From Streptomyces sp. AC512_CC834 (GTDB lineage Bacteria > Actinomycetota > Actinomycetes > Streptomycetales > Streptomycetaceae): a stretch of DNA of 64,000 bases. The notes beneath the pieces were generated by a model. That model did not search any database and was not told where the DNA came from. It was given only the letters and a program-made list of their open reading frames with translations. The position numbers and the translations under genes are program-made. The stretch covers positions 62,001 to 126,000 of the forward strand of contig NZ_JAGMUO010000030.1 of NCBI RefSeq assembly GCF_019049325.1, given 5' to 3'. Below are positions 25,701 to 32,818 of the stretch, one piece after another. The first letter of the stretch is position 1. The number at the start of each line of letters is the position of its first letter.

Positions 25701-26295
25701 GAAGCGGCTCGAGATCCTCCTCGAAGGCCATACGGGAGCGCCTGTCGGCCGGGCCCTGCAATCTGTACTGGACGCCTCCGTCCCGCGTCGGTGTCGCTTT
25801 GATCACGGTGAAGGTCTCCCGTCCGCCCGCAAGACGGACGAGGTCGCCGGGAGCGAACGCGGGTGCGACCTTTTCGGGGACAGCGGCGCACCACTCCTGG
25901 TACTGAAGGAGGGCCTGGTGAAGCAGATGACCGTCGTCAATGTCGCGGAGGCGCTTTCGCTGCGGAGCAACGGCGGCTCCACCGTTGCTCAACGCGAACC
26001 CCACGAGAATCCCGCCGGCTCGCGATTCGAAGAGGTAGATGCCACCGGGCAGCTTGCTTCTGGCGGCGCCGCCACGTGCTTGCGGCACGGGGCACTGTCG
26101 TGCCGCGGGCACAGGGACCCGTTCCGAGCATGCCGGACTGTCGTAGAAGAAGTGTTGCGCTTCCCCCAGCGCCTCCGAAGCCGTGACTTCGGCTGAATCC
26201 CCCCAAGGGATGTACTGAAGTCGGAGCCGGTCGTCGTCGAGTGGCACGCCTGTCGCCGCTGGACGGGCTCCCCCCGTTGCCGCTGCTCGTTCCAT
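22729..26295 (-). CDS. SNF2/RapA-like DEAD/H helicase
   Basis: About 1188 aa. I use the ATG at 26295, 8 nt after AGGGG; a GTG lies directly before it. An N-terminal region of about 235 residues includes an SH3-like piece (FAPGDLVRLAGG...). The SNF2 motor then shows motif I ADEVGLGKT (268-276), CPAALVTKW, motif II DEAH (385-388), SATP, motif V VSEVGSEGLDF, and motif VI QRIGRLDRFGQ from 776. A C-terminal region of about 370 residues follows. It resembles the RapA/HepA branch, which remodels protein-nucleic-acid complexes, and related proteins occur in DISARM and Zorya defence. No nuclease motif is visible. It converges on the Hsp70-like gene and probably works with it. Confidence 0.9.
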   Translation of the reverse strand: MERAAATGGARPAATGVPLDDDRLRLQYIPWGDSAEVTASEALGEAQHFFYDSPACSERVPVPAARQCPVPQARGGAARSKLPGGIYLFESRAGGILVGFALSNGGAAVAPQRKRLRDIDDGHLLHQALLQYQEWCAAVPEKVAPAFAPGDLVRLAGGRETFTVIKATPTRDGGVQYRLQGPADRRSRMAFEEDLEPLPPRTDDPEDWILRSPAPADRTALALTLAKLSTPLTDVVYSYQSSRTVFRPYQFRPVLKLMNSDRQRLLIADEVGLGKTIEAGLIWNELEQRTHLRRTSERRGGTHFRGLVVCPAALVTKWQNEMRDRFDRHLRVLDKEGMAELVELFRSGDTSKPFAGVVSLERLRRAGQLDELVALQPRFDLVIVDEAHYLRNASSRSHAAAALLADWADALIFLSATPLNLGNQDLYNLVHLLDEASFPELKVFENQLEPNRHLNSVAIGLAEGGADTASGAQALRSRLTRMQTSTYGRITAQRPEFRRLQELLRTDMPLSPQQRAEARRCIAELNALASVVNRTRKADTPDRKALREAEDVAVHWAPQERAFYDDLHAWCLERAARSGMAAGFAAQMWLRQAASCIPAMQQRLRERFSPRLAEEEAAEELLYESGVVDDSEDVSPDNRTGTAASPESLARELAEQADDLSTLRSLLRELPVDTKFERFADMLRGARAKGMRQAMVFSFFTRTLEYLEERLTPEFKVRVMHGKIPPPERERVMKDFRAGAFDLLLVSEVGSEGLDFEFCNVLVNYDLPWNPMRVEQRIGRLDRFGQRHEKIFIFNMQVPGTIETDIFQRLYARIGVFQDSIGELEPILRGRLKELHRIVLDPHLTREQRHRQVDRIAVARVDRNKDLESLNDAQALLTGLDGLLIEGFDDTSPGRGRYLGAREIRGLVECFLDDSGYGLLRDVPHEDDLVDVAGSGDLLKAMYETMDTGAFPHPRGDLLARLKSGSPTRFCLTASASSASGAPLLSVRHPLVRTAQWWYEQHPDLLLRYGRARLPGLPPGSRYLVEVRLARTDGTRSRRELWTTAVDTLAMREVPEIGTALLTSLARGELTGTEGRLPDDVDALIAETLDEVQALAAVQERTTKRLYEAENTRLTEGRRATVRDTFQLKITRARRLAHEVAHPSIRRLHESRVTHLETRRDALVAQMERDSRFSLSTETVALVLVEGA

Positions 26296-26684
26296 CACCC
26301 TGTCCCCTGCCCGATTGAAACCGTGCCCCGGAACTCGAGCTGATCACCGCCCGCGCTCCGGGGAGACCGGTGTGGCCGGGGTTGCCGAGCTGGCCAACGA
26401 GGGAGGGGAATGGCGCTGCCGGGATGCCGCGTGGTGCCAGAACCGTCTCGTGGAACCAGGTTCGGCCCGAGCAAGACTACTTGGTGACAGTTGGTGGCCG
26501 CATGTCTTCTCCGTGCATGCCGGCGTCACTTGTGGTTCTCCACCGAGACCACTCGGAGCCGTCGGGAACATTCGCATTGGCCCGAAGGGGATCCGCCCCG
26601 CTCGTTACGTGTTCAGCCCGTGCCACGGCTCTGCTCCCGAAGTGCTCCGGGCCGGGGCCTGTGTCCACAGGGCGGCGCCCCGCC
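26296..26684. other. Intergenic region upstream of the helicase gene
   Basis: A 389-bp stretch between the helicase start and the end of the DUF6879 gene. It holds the helicase ribosome site (AGGGG on the minus strand near 26305) and presumably its promoter. I see no gene with credible codon use or family resemblance, and no clear repeat. Confidence 0.5.
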
Positions 26685-27296
26685 TCACCTGGCGACTGCG
26701 GGCGGGGCGAGAGGAGCGATCTCCCTGTCGAAGAAGTCGTGGAAGTCGTCGCCCCGCTCGTACAACGTGTCGAAGTCGGCCGAGGTCTCCAGGATCAGTG
26801 CTCGATCGGTGGAGCGATTGGCTCCTGCCGCGTTCCCGTCGTCGTCGTACTGCACCTCGTACATGGCGACGTCTCCGAGGATCACCACCTCGGGAACAGG
26901 GCGGTCCTTCTCGATGCCCGAGATCTCGCGGGCATCGAGCACCCTGATGTTGTCGCCCAGCTCCACGCGCAGACGCAGGACGAAGAGTTCCCATTGCACG
27001 TACGGGGTCACCGGGAAGTCGACCACGCGAAGGCGACGCTCCAGGATGCCCAGCCGTGCGGCGTTGCGGAACTGCCGTGCATAGACGTCGCGCTTCTCCT
27101 GGATGAGGGAAAGGGCGCGGTCCCATTCCCCAGTGGTGAAGGCTTCCCAACTGGCAAACCCGCGTTCTTTGAAATTCTGCCCTCGTTCCAGCTTGTTCAG
27201 GTAGCGAATTCCACTTTCGTAGACGCGGCGGAAGTCCGCGTGATATGTGGGGCGGTTCATGCGTTCTAGAGTCCCGCGCGGGAAGGAGTCAAACAT
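26685..27296 (-). CDS. DUF6879 family protein
   Basis: A 203-aa protein with the pattern I recall for DUF6879: a helical N-terminus (YHADFRRVYESGIRYLNKLERGQ), LRVVDFPVTPYVQWELFVLRLRVELGDNIRVLD, and VVILGDVAMYEVQYDDDG. These proteins are widespread in streptomycetes, usually paired with a small upstream gene, as here, where the starts and stops overlap by 8 bp (ATGTTTGA). The biochemical role is not established; an association with signalling or toxin-like modules has been suggested by context only. Confidence 0.75.
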   Translation of the reverse strand: MFDSFPRGTLERMNRPTYHADFRRVYESGIRYLNKLERGQNFKERGFASWEAFTTGEWDRALSLIQEKRDVYARQFRNAARLGILERRLRVVDFPVTPYVQWELFVLRLRVELGDNIRVLDAREISGIEKDRPVPEVVILGDVAMYEVQYDDDGNAAGANRSTDRALILETSADFDTLYERGDDFHDFFDREIAPLAPPAVAR

Positions 27297-27564
27297 TCGG
27301 GATATCCGGTTTCGCCGCGATCAGCATGTTCCTCGGGATGACCACGATCCGTTCATCCGCTCCGACGGAGACTCCGGCGGGCAGCTTTGCGCCCAGGGGT
27401 TCCGTGAGGTCACGGCCGATGACGGCGATGTCCCCGTTCTCGAGTTCCCAGATGTCGGGGCAGTCCGGGTTGTCGGTCGTGTTCCCCAACTCTTGTGGTG
27501 ATTTCCCCAGACGTTGCTTGAATGTCGTGGCCGGGTCAGCTTCCCATGGCCTACTCATGGCCAT
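27289..27564 (-). CDS. Small partner of the DUF6879 protein
   Basis: A 91-aa protein with a central TDNPDCPDIWELENGDIAV segment and a GVSVGADERIVVIPRNML segment, typical of the small gene found before DUF6879 genes. The ATG at 27564 follows AAGGGG; a second ATG two codons later is an alternative. It is probably transcribed with the DUF6879 gene from the AT-rich gap at 27565-27788. Confidence 0.75.
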   Translation of the reverse strand: MAMSRPWEADPATTFKQRLGKSPQELGNTTDNPDCPDIWELENGDIAVIGRDLTEPLGAKLPAGVSVGADERIVVIPRNMLIAAKPDIPNV

Positions 27565-27788
27565 CGCCCCCTTGGAGTCGGAGTCTCAATTACTTTAACG
27601 GTGAATGTGTCGGCTTGGCCATGCGAAAAATGGACACACTGAAGATGCCGTGACTTTCCCCTTGTTGTCCCATCCGGCGCATGAATGCAACGATGGGTAG
27701 TCGCGAAACGGTACTGTATCAAAATGCGGCAGATGTGAGCTATTTGGCATACAATCCGAAAATTTTAGTATTTTGGACAGGGGGAACT
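27565..27788. promoter_or_regulatory. AT-rich divergent promoter region
   Basis: This 224-bp gap between the DUF6879 pair and the NLR module is much richer in A/T than its surroundings, especially 27590-27640 and 27715-27780. It contains a loose dyad, CCAT...ATGG flanked by GTGTC/GACAC-like arms (about 27607-27640). It most likely carries the promoters of both divergent units. Confidence 0.5.
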
Positions 27789-28199
27789 GTGGACCCGGAA
27801 ACAGCATTACTCGCGCAGAGCGCGGGAGTCACATTGGTCACCTTGATGACAACCGACGCCTGGAATCGCACCCGAGAGGGCGTCACGCGGCTGTGGCGCC
27901 GAGCGCAGCCGGACCGGGCCGAGACCGTCGTCGCCGAACTGGCGGCCACCCGCGAAGACGCCCTGGCGGCGGGGGCCGCGGACGACCGGGAGACACTGGC
28001 CGAACTGCACGCGGAGTGGCAGGGGCGGCTGAGGCGGCTGCTCGCCGCCCGACCCGACATCGCGGCGGAGCTGCGCGAACTCCTCGAAGAACTGGACCCG
28101 GGCGGTCCGACAGGACCCGCGATCTCGCAACACGCCAGTGCGTCTGGCCACGCCCGCGTGTATCAGGCCGGACGAGACCAGCACAACGCGCAGCGATGA
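27789..28199 (+). CDS. Short protein with a C-terminal motif shared with the adjacent NLR
   Basis: A 136-aa protein starting at a GTG with AGGGGG just upstream. The N-terminal 25 residues (VDPETALLAQSAGVTLVTLMTTDAW) are hydrophobic and possibly membrane-active. A helical region rich in Arg/Glu/Ala follows. The last residues form RVYQAGRDQH (123-132). The next protein carries RVYQAAGDQH close to its N-terminus (14-23), and the genes overlap by 4 bp. A motif ending one protein and beginning an adjacent NLR is the arrangement described for bacterial amyloid signalling motifs, in which the short protein is the effector. That reading is inference; the family is common in Streptomyces but I cannot name it. 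Confidence 0.75.
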   Translation: MDPETALLAQSAGVTLVTLMTTDAWNRTREGVTRLWRRAQPDRAETVVAELAATREDALAAGAADDRETLAELHAEWQGRLRRLLAARPDIAAELRELLEELDPGGPTGPAISQHASASGHARVYQAGRDQHNAQR

Positions 28200-30358
28200 C
28201 AGGCGCGATGGACGGCCACGCCGAGGACCGCGGCCGTGTCTACCAGGCGGCGGGCGACCAGCACATCAGCGAGCACCACCACCACGGCGACCACGGTGAG
28301 GAGGTGGCCGCGGCGCAGGGCCCCGACTCGGTTCGCCGTCCGGCGGTCGGCCGGCCCCCGGTCGTGCTGCGCGATCGCGCCGAGGTGCTGGAACGACTGC
28401 GAGCCAGTGTGCGGACAGAGCAGGGCGGTGAGGCCTACGTGCTGTACGGCATGGGCGGCTGCGGCAAGACCGCGGTCGCCTATACCTTCTTCCAGCTGGC
28501 CACCCGCGAGTGCGGCCGGGCGGGACTCTGGGTCAACGCCTCCGACCGTGCGAGCCTGCGTGCGGGCATGCTCGCTGTAGCGGCCGACCGGGGTGCCGGT
28601 GACGGCGAGTTGCTGGCCGCCCGCAACGGGCTCCGCCCCGCCGCCGATCTGGTCTGGCAGCATCTCGACCGATCCGCCGAGTCCTGGCTGCTCGTACTCG
28701 ACAACGCCGATCACCCCGAGATCCTCCGGGACGGCAGTTGGCTGCGCACCAGTCCGCGGGGCACGGTCGTGGTGACCACGCGCCGTCCGGCCGCCCGCTG
28801 GTGGCCGGGGGCGGAGTTGCAGCACATCGGCGTACTGCCGCGTGAGGACGCCGCACGGGTGCTGCGGGACCTCGCCCCGCACAGTGGTACACAGCGGGAG
28901 GCGGCTCGGATCGCGGACCGGCTCGGCCGATTGCCGCTCGCCCTCACGCTGGCGGGCGGCTTCCTCTCCCAGCAAGTGCTCGATCCCTGGACGATGGAGA
29001 CCTACGGGCGCCGTCTGGAGGAAGGAGCAGGGGTCGAGCTCATCGACCAGGGGGCCGATGACTTGTCGGAGGAAGACCCTCGGCACCTGGTGGGCCTGAC
29101 GTGGCAACTGACACTTGACGCGTTCGAGGCCCGCGGCCTGCCCGAAGCGACCGCGCTGTTGAGGCTCCTGTCGCGGTTCGCCCCCGAACCGCTGCCGCTG
29201 TCCCTGCTCAACAGTCCCGAGATTCGCGGTGCTCTTCCGCGCGCCCGTTGCGAAACGGCTCTGAGGGCGTTGCTCGACCAGTCCCTGACCGAACTGGTCG
29301 ACGTCGGCGAGCGGTGCGTACAGAGTCACGCGGTGCTGCTCGACAGCGTGGTCGCGGCGACCCCGGCGGACCTGGGGACGGTTCTCCACGCCACAGCGGT
29401 CCGACTGCTCGACGCGGCCGTGCCCGGGGTACCCGACGCCGGTCCGTACGATCCGTCGCTTCGGCTCCTGGTGCCGCACGCGCTCGCCCTGCTGCTGCGC
29501 GGCGGTGACCCGTCGGCATCGGCCGACGCACTGGCCGTGGCGACCAGGCTGTCCGCAGCCCTGTACCGCACAGGGGACTACGTGTCCGCCTGGGAGACCG
29601 CCCGCGCCGCCGGGCGCCTCGGCGTACGGCGGCTCGGCGCAGAGCACCGTCTTGTCCTGGCCGCCGACTCCAGGGCGGGACGGGCGCGTTTCCGGCTGGG
29701 CGAATACATCGAGGCCGAGCTGCGACTCAAACGCGTTCATGCGGCTCAGGAGCGACTGTTCGGGGCGGACGACCCCGACACCTTGGACAGCCGCCACGGC
29801 CTTCAGCTCGTACTCGGAAACCTCGGAAAGCGCGACGAGGCCGTATCGCTCCTTCGCTCCACGGTCGCCGGCAGGCGAAGGGCACTGGGGTCTGCCCACC
29901 CGCTGACCTTGCGCTCCCGATCCAGTCTGTTGGTCCTGCTGTCCGCGTCCGAGATCGTCGCCGACGAAGACGGCGCGCTGCTCTCCCTGCCCGCGGAATG
30001 CGTACGACTCCTCGGTCCCGACCACACGGTGACCTTGGGCGCCCGCCACAACCACGCCTGGGCGCTGTATCTACTGGGCCACTTCGACGAAGCCGACGAG
30101 GAGATCCGGCTTGTCACCGAGGTATACCGACGGCGCTTCGGCCCCGACCACCCGATCGCGCTCTCGGCGCAGCAGCTCCTGTCCCGAACCCTGGCCGCGC
30201 GGGGGCTCTTGGAGGCGGCCGTCGAGATCATGTCGGATGTGGTAGCCAGGAGGGAACGCGGCCTGGGAACCGACCATCCGTTCACCGTCGCCGGCCGGCG
30301 GCTTCTCGGCGAATTCACATCGGCGCAGTGGCACCCGCCTGGAGGAGCGCGCGGGTGA
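28196..30358 (+). CDS. NB-ARC/STAND ATPase with TPR sensor (bacterial NLR)
   Basis: A 720-aa NLR-type protein. A short N-terminal tail holds RVYQAAGDQH (14-23) and a His-rich stretch. The NB-ARC module follows: P-loop GMGGCGKT (85-92), Walker B LLVLDNAD with D169, sensor TVVVTTRRP, and a GRLPLALTLAGG motif. A winged-helix region is next, then from about residue 480 several kinesin-light-chain-like tetratricopeptide repeats (for example FGADDPDTLDSRHGLQLVLGNLG). STAND proteins sit inactive until the repeat domain binds a trigger, then oligomerise. There is no fused effector domain, so the upstream short protein is the natural output partner. Translation is coupled by ATGA. Confidence 0.9.
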   Translation: MTGAMDGHAEDRGRVYQAAGDQHISEHHHHGDHGEEVAAAQGPDSVRRPAVGRPPVVLRDRAEVLERLRASVRTEQGGEAYVLYGMGGCGKTAVAYTFFQLATRECGRAGLWVNASDRASLRAGMLAVAADRGAGDGELLAARNGLRPAADLVWQHLDRSAESWLLVLDNADHPEILRDGSWLRTSPRGTVVVTTRRPAARWWPGAELQHIGVLPREDAARVLRDLAPHSGTQREAARIADRLGRLPLALTLAGGFLSQQVLDPWTMETYGRRLEEGAGVELIDQGADDLSEEDPRHLVGLTWQLTLDAFEARGLPEATALLRLLSRFAPEPLPLSLLNSPEIRGALPRARCETALRALLDQSLTELVDVGERCVQSHAVLLDSVVAATPADLGTVLHATAVRLLDAAVPGVPDAGPYDPSLRLLVPHALALLLRGGDPSASADALAVATRLSAALYRTGDYVSAWETARAAGRLGVRRLGAEHRLVLAADSRAGRARFRLGEYIEAELRLKRVHAAQERLFGADDPDTLDSRHGLQLVLGNLGKRDEAVSLLRSTVAGRRRALGSAHPLTLRSRSSLLVLLSASEIVADEDGALLSLPAECVRLLGPDHTVTLGARHNHAWALYLLGHFDEADEEIRLVTEVYRRRFGPDHPIALSAQQLLSRTLAARGLLEAAVEIMSDVVARRERGLGTDHPFTVAGRRLLGEFTSAQWHPPGGARG

Positions 30359-30413
30359 ACGTCCCAGAGGCCCAGGGACGCTCAGACGCAGCGAGCGCAG
30401 CGAGAATGGTGTG

Positions 30414-30428
30414 CGGGGCTCGGCCCCG
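30414..30428. terminator. Short hairpin after the NLR gene
   Basis: CGGGGC-TCG-GCCCCG lies between the NLR gene and the convergent VOC gene. It is compact and G/C-rich and probably acts as a terminator. Confidence 0.4.
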
Positions 30429-30533
30429 TCCACGACGCGGCGGTGGTGGCGGGCCGGTTCCTTCAAGCGCCCGCATGTGTGCCGGTGGAGGCCGACAACC
30501 CGCGGCCGTCGGGCGTGAGGACCGCGGACGACG

Positions 30534-31337
30534 TCACCGCGCACTGTGCAGCAGCGCGAACCGCGCCCCCTCCGGATCCGCCACCGTCGCGACCCGGCCG
30601 TACGGCATGTCCTGGGCGGGCCCCAGGGCATGCCCGCCCAGCTCGACGAGACGCTCCAGGGAGTCCTCCGCGTCGGCCACCTCGAAGTACGTCACCCAGT
30701 GCGGCCCCCGGTCGCGGGGCAGGGTGCCGCCGACGCCGTGGATGCCGGCGACGGGGCGGCCGTCGAGGCGCAGGGTCACGTAGTCGACGTCGGCGGAGAC
30801 GTCCGGTTCCAGTTCGAAGCCGAACACCGTCTCGTAGAACTTGGCGACGCCGGCCGTCTCGTAGGTCATCAGCTCGTTCCACGCCGGTGTGCCGGGTACG
30901 CCCGTGACGGCGGTGCCGAGGTGTGCGGCGGCCTGCCAGACGCCGAAGACGGCGCCCGACGGGTCGGAGCCGATGGCCAGGCGGCCGGCCTCGCCGGCGT
31001 CCAGCGGGCCCACGCCGATCGTGCCGCCGCACAGACGTACCGTTTCGGCCGTCCGGTTCACGTCGTCGGAGGCGAAGTAGGGCGTCCAGGCGATGGGGAG
31101 CTGCCGGTCCGGGGGCAGTTGGCCGATTCCCGCCACCTCACGCCCGTCGAGCAGGGCCCGCGCGTAGGAGCCCAGTTGCTGCGGACCGGGCCGGAACTCC
31201 CAGCCGAACAGGGCTCCGTAGAAGTCGTGGGTCGCGGCCGGCCCGTGCACCATCAGGCTTACCCAGCAGGGTGTGCCGGGCGTGCGCCGGGCGTTCGTCT
31301 CGCCGTTTTGGCCGGCCGACCCCCGTGCATCCGTCAT
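30534..31337 (-). CDS. Two-domain VOC (glyoxalase-like) protein
   Basis: A 267-aa protein. The ATG at 31337 has a GAGAG site upstream; the open frame continues to 31541 but reads as low-complexity Arg/Gly/Pro. Two VOC domains are visible: the first from about residue 18 (PCWVSLMVHGPAATHDFYGALFGW) and the second from about 145 (AWNELMTYETAGVAKFYETVFGFELE). Streptomycetes have several such proteins, related to glyoxalase and bleomycin-resistance folds, and most have no known substrate. It marks the left end of the conserved block. Confidence 0.85.
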   Translation of the reverse strand: MTDARGSAGQNGETNARRTPGTPCWVSLMVHGPAATHDFYGALFGWEFRPGPQQLGSYARALLDGREVAGIGQLPPDRQLPIAWTPYFASDDVNRTAETVRLCGGTIGVGPLDAGEAGRLAIGSDPSGAVFGVWQAAAHLGTAVTGVPGTPAWNELMTYETAGVAKFYETVFGFELEPDVSADVDYVTLRLDGRPVAGIHGVGGTLPRDRGPHWVTYFEVADAEDSLERLVELGGHALGPAQDMPYGRVATVADPEGARFALLHSAR

Positions 31338-31636
31338 CGTCACTCTCTTCTCGGCCCTGCGCGGGCCGTGCGTCCGCTTCCGCTCTGACGGGATCCGCTC
31401 CGACAGGTCCGTTCTGACGGGTTCCGCCCCACCCCCACGGGTTCCGCTCCGACGGATCTCCGCGCCGATGCCGGCACCGGACCTGGGCCCGCGCTTCGGG
31501 CGGCCCCGTGGGGCAGTCCGGCTGCCCGTCCGGTACAGCATGTGCCCGAACCCGTACGCCTCGTGATCGGTACTGTCCGGCGGGCAGAGTAGCCCGACAT
31601 CGGCGTCGCGGCCACTCGGTACGCCAGGATGGGGCC
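31338..31636. other. Divergent intergenic region
   Basis: A 299-bp gap between the VOC gene and the sulfurtransferase gene. It is rich in short CCGCTCCGAC-like direct repeats (about 31380-31450: repeated GGGTTCCGC(T/C)CC..GACGG), and I see no gene in it. Confidence 0.4.
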
Positions 31637-32488
31637 ATGAACGCCATCATCTCCGCATCCGGACTCGCGAACGAACTCACGGGTGCCAACCCTCCCGTCC
31701 TGCTCGACGTCCGCTGGCAACTGAGCACGGCGAAGGCGGCCGGCGCTCCGCCCTTCGACGGCCGGGCCGAGTACGCGGCCGGACATCTTCCCGGTGCCGT
31801 CTACGTCGACCTGGACCGGGAGCTGGCCTCCGCGCCCGGCGCGGGGGGCCGGCATCCGTTGCCCGACGTGGCCGGGTTCGGCGCGGCGATGCGCCGGGCA
31901 GGCGTGTCGTCCGGCCGTCCGGTCGTCGCCTACGACGGCGGACAGGGGTGGGCGGCGGCCCGTGCGTGGTGGCTGCTGCGCTGGACGGGTCACCCGAACG
32001 TGCGGGTCCTCGACGGCGGGTTGCCGGCCTGGGAGGCGCCACTGTCGACGGACGTCCCGACGCCCGCGGAGGGCGACTTCGTACCGGTGCCGGGTGCGGC
32101 GGGGCTGCTGGACGCGGACGGCGCCGCCGCGCTGGCCCGGTCCGGGGTGCTGTTCGACGCCCGTGCGGGGGAGCGCTACCGGGGCGAGGTCGAGCCGATC
32201 GATCCGGTCGGCGGCCACATTCCCGGTGCCGTGTCCGCGCCCACGACCGAAAACGTGGCGTCGGACGGCCGCTTCCTGCCCGCCGACGAGCTCCGGGCGC
32301 GCTTCAAGACCCTGGGCGCCACGGAGGACGGCGAGGTCGGCGTGTACTGCGGCTCGGGCGTGTCGGGCGCCCACGAGGTGCTCGCGCTGGCGGTGGCGGG
32401 CATGCCGGCGGCGCTGTACGCGGGCTCGTGGTCGCAATGGTCGTCGGACCCGGCCCGACCGGTCGCGGTGGGGCCGGACCCCCAGTAG
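31637..32488 (+). CDS. sseA: Rhodanese-type thiosulfate/3-mercaptopyruvate sulfurtransferase
   Basis: A 283-aa protein with two rhodanese domains. The N-terminal, catalytically inactive half starts at LLDVRW, and the C-terminal half holds the active-site loop YCGSGVSGAHE with the nucleophile Cys238. It transfers sulfane sulfur from thiosulfate or 3-mercaptopyruvate to cyanide or thiol acceptors. The ATG at 31637 is chosen over an earlier in-frame start in the repeat-rich leader. A degenerate tandem repeat starts at its stop codon. Confidence 0.9.
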   Translation: MNAIISASGLANELTGANPPVLLDVRWQLSTAKAAGAPPFDGRAEYAAGHLPGAVYVDLDRELASAPGAGGRHPLPDVAGFGAAMRRAGVSSGRPVVAYDGGQGWAAARAWWLLRWTGHPNVRVLDGGLPAWEAPLSTDVPTPAEGDFVPVPGAAGLLDADGAAALARSGVLFDARAGERYRGEVEPIDPVGGHIPGAVSAPTTENVASDGRFLPADELRARFKTLGATEDGEVGVYCGSGVSGAHEVLALAVAGMPAALYAGSWSQWSSDPARPVAVGPDPQ

Positions 32489-32730
32489 ACCGGACTCGGG
32501 GTGGGCCGGACTCGCGGTAGATCGGATCCCGGTGGGCCGGACTCGGGGTAGGCCGGACCCTCAGCGGGCCGGAAGCCCGGTAGGACGGACTCGCGTTAGA
32601 TCGGACCTCGGTAGGCCGGCCCCCCCCCGGCAGGCCTGTCCCCCGGTAGGCCGGACCCCTGGTAGGCCGGACCCCTGGTAGGCCGGACCCCTGGTAGGTC
32701 GAACCCCAGTGGGCCGGACTCGCAGTAGGG
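32481..32730 (+). repeat. Degenerate tandem repeat array after the sulfurtransferase
   Basis: About fourteen loose copies of a 15-19 bp unit around GGTAGGCCGGAC, becoming exact near the right end, where GGTAGGCCGGACCCCT recurs three times in a row (about 32646-32698). The array begins at the stop codon of sseA. Repeats are adjacent rather than separated by unique spacers. Confidence 0.85.
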
Positions 32731-32752
32731 CCGCGCCCGGGGTGGGGCCGAG

Positions 32753-32806
32753 GAAGGAGGCCGGGGCCGGACCCACGTGGGTGTGGCCCCGGCCCCGGCC
32801 TCCTTC
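32753..32806. terminator. Strong bidirectional terminator
   Basis: An 18-bp perfect stem: GAAGGAGGCCGGGGCCGG (32753-32770) pairs with 32789-32806, with an 18-nt loop. It separates the convergent sseA and sepH genes. Confidence 0.85.
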
Positions 32807-32818
32807 GTCGAAGACCCT

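Noticed and set aside
32481..32730. Possible CRISPR array
   Set aside because: The units are adjacent, vary in length and have no unique spacers between them. No cas gene is near.
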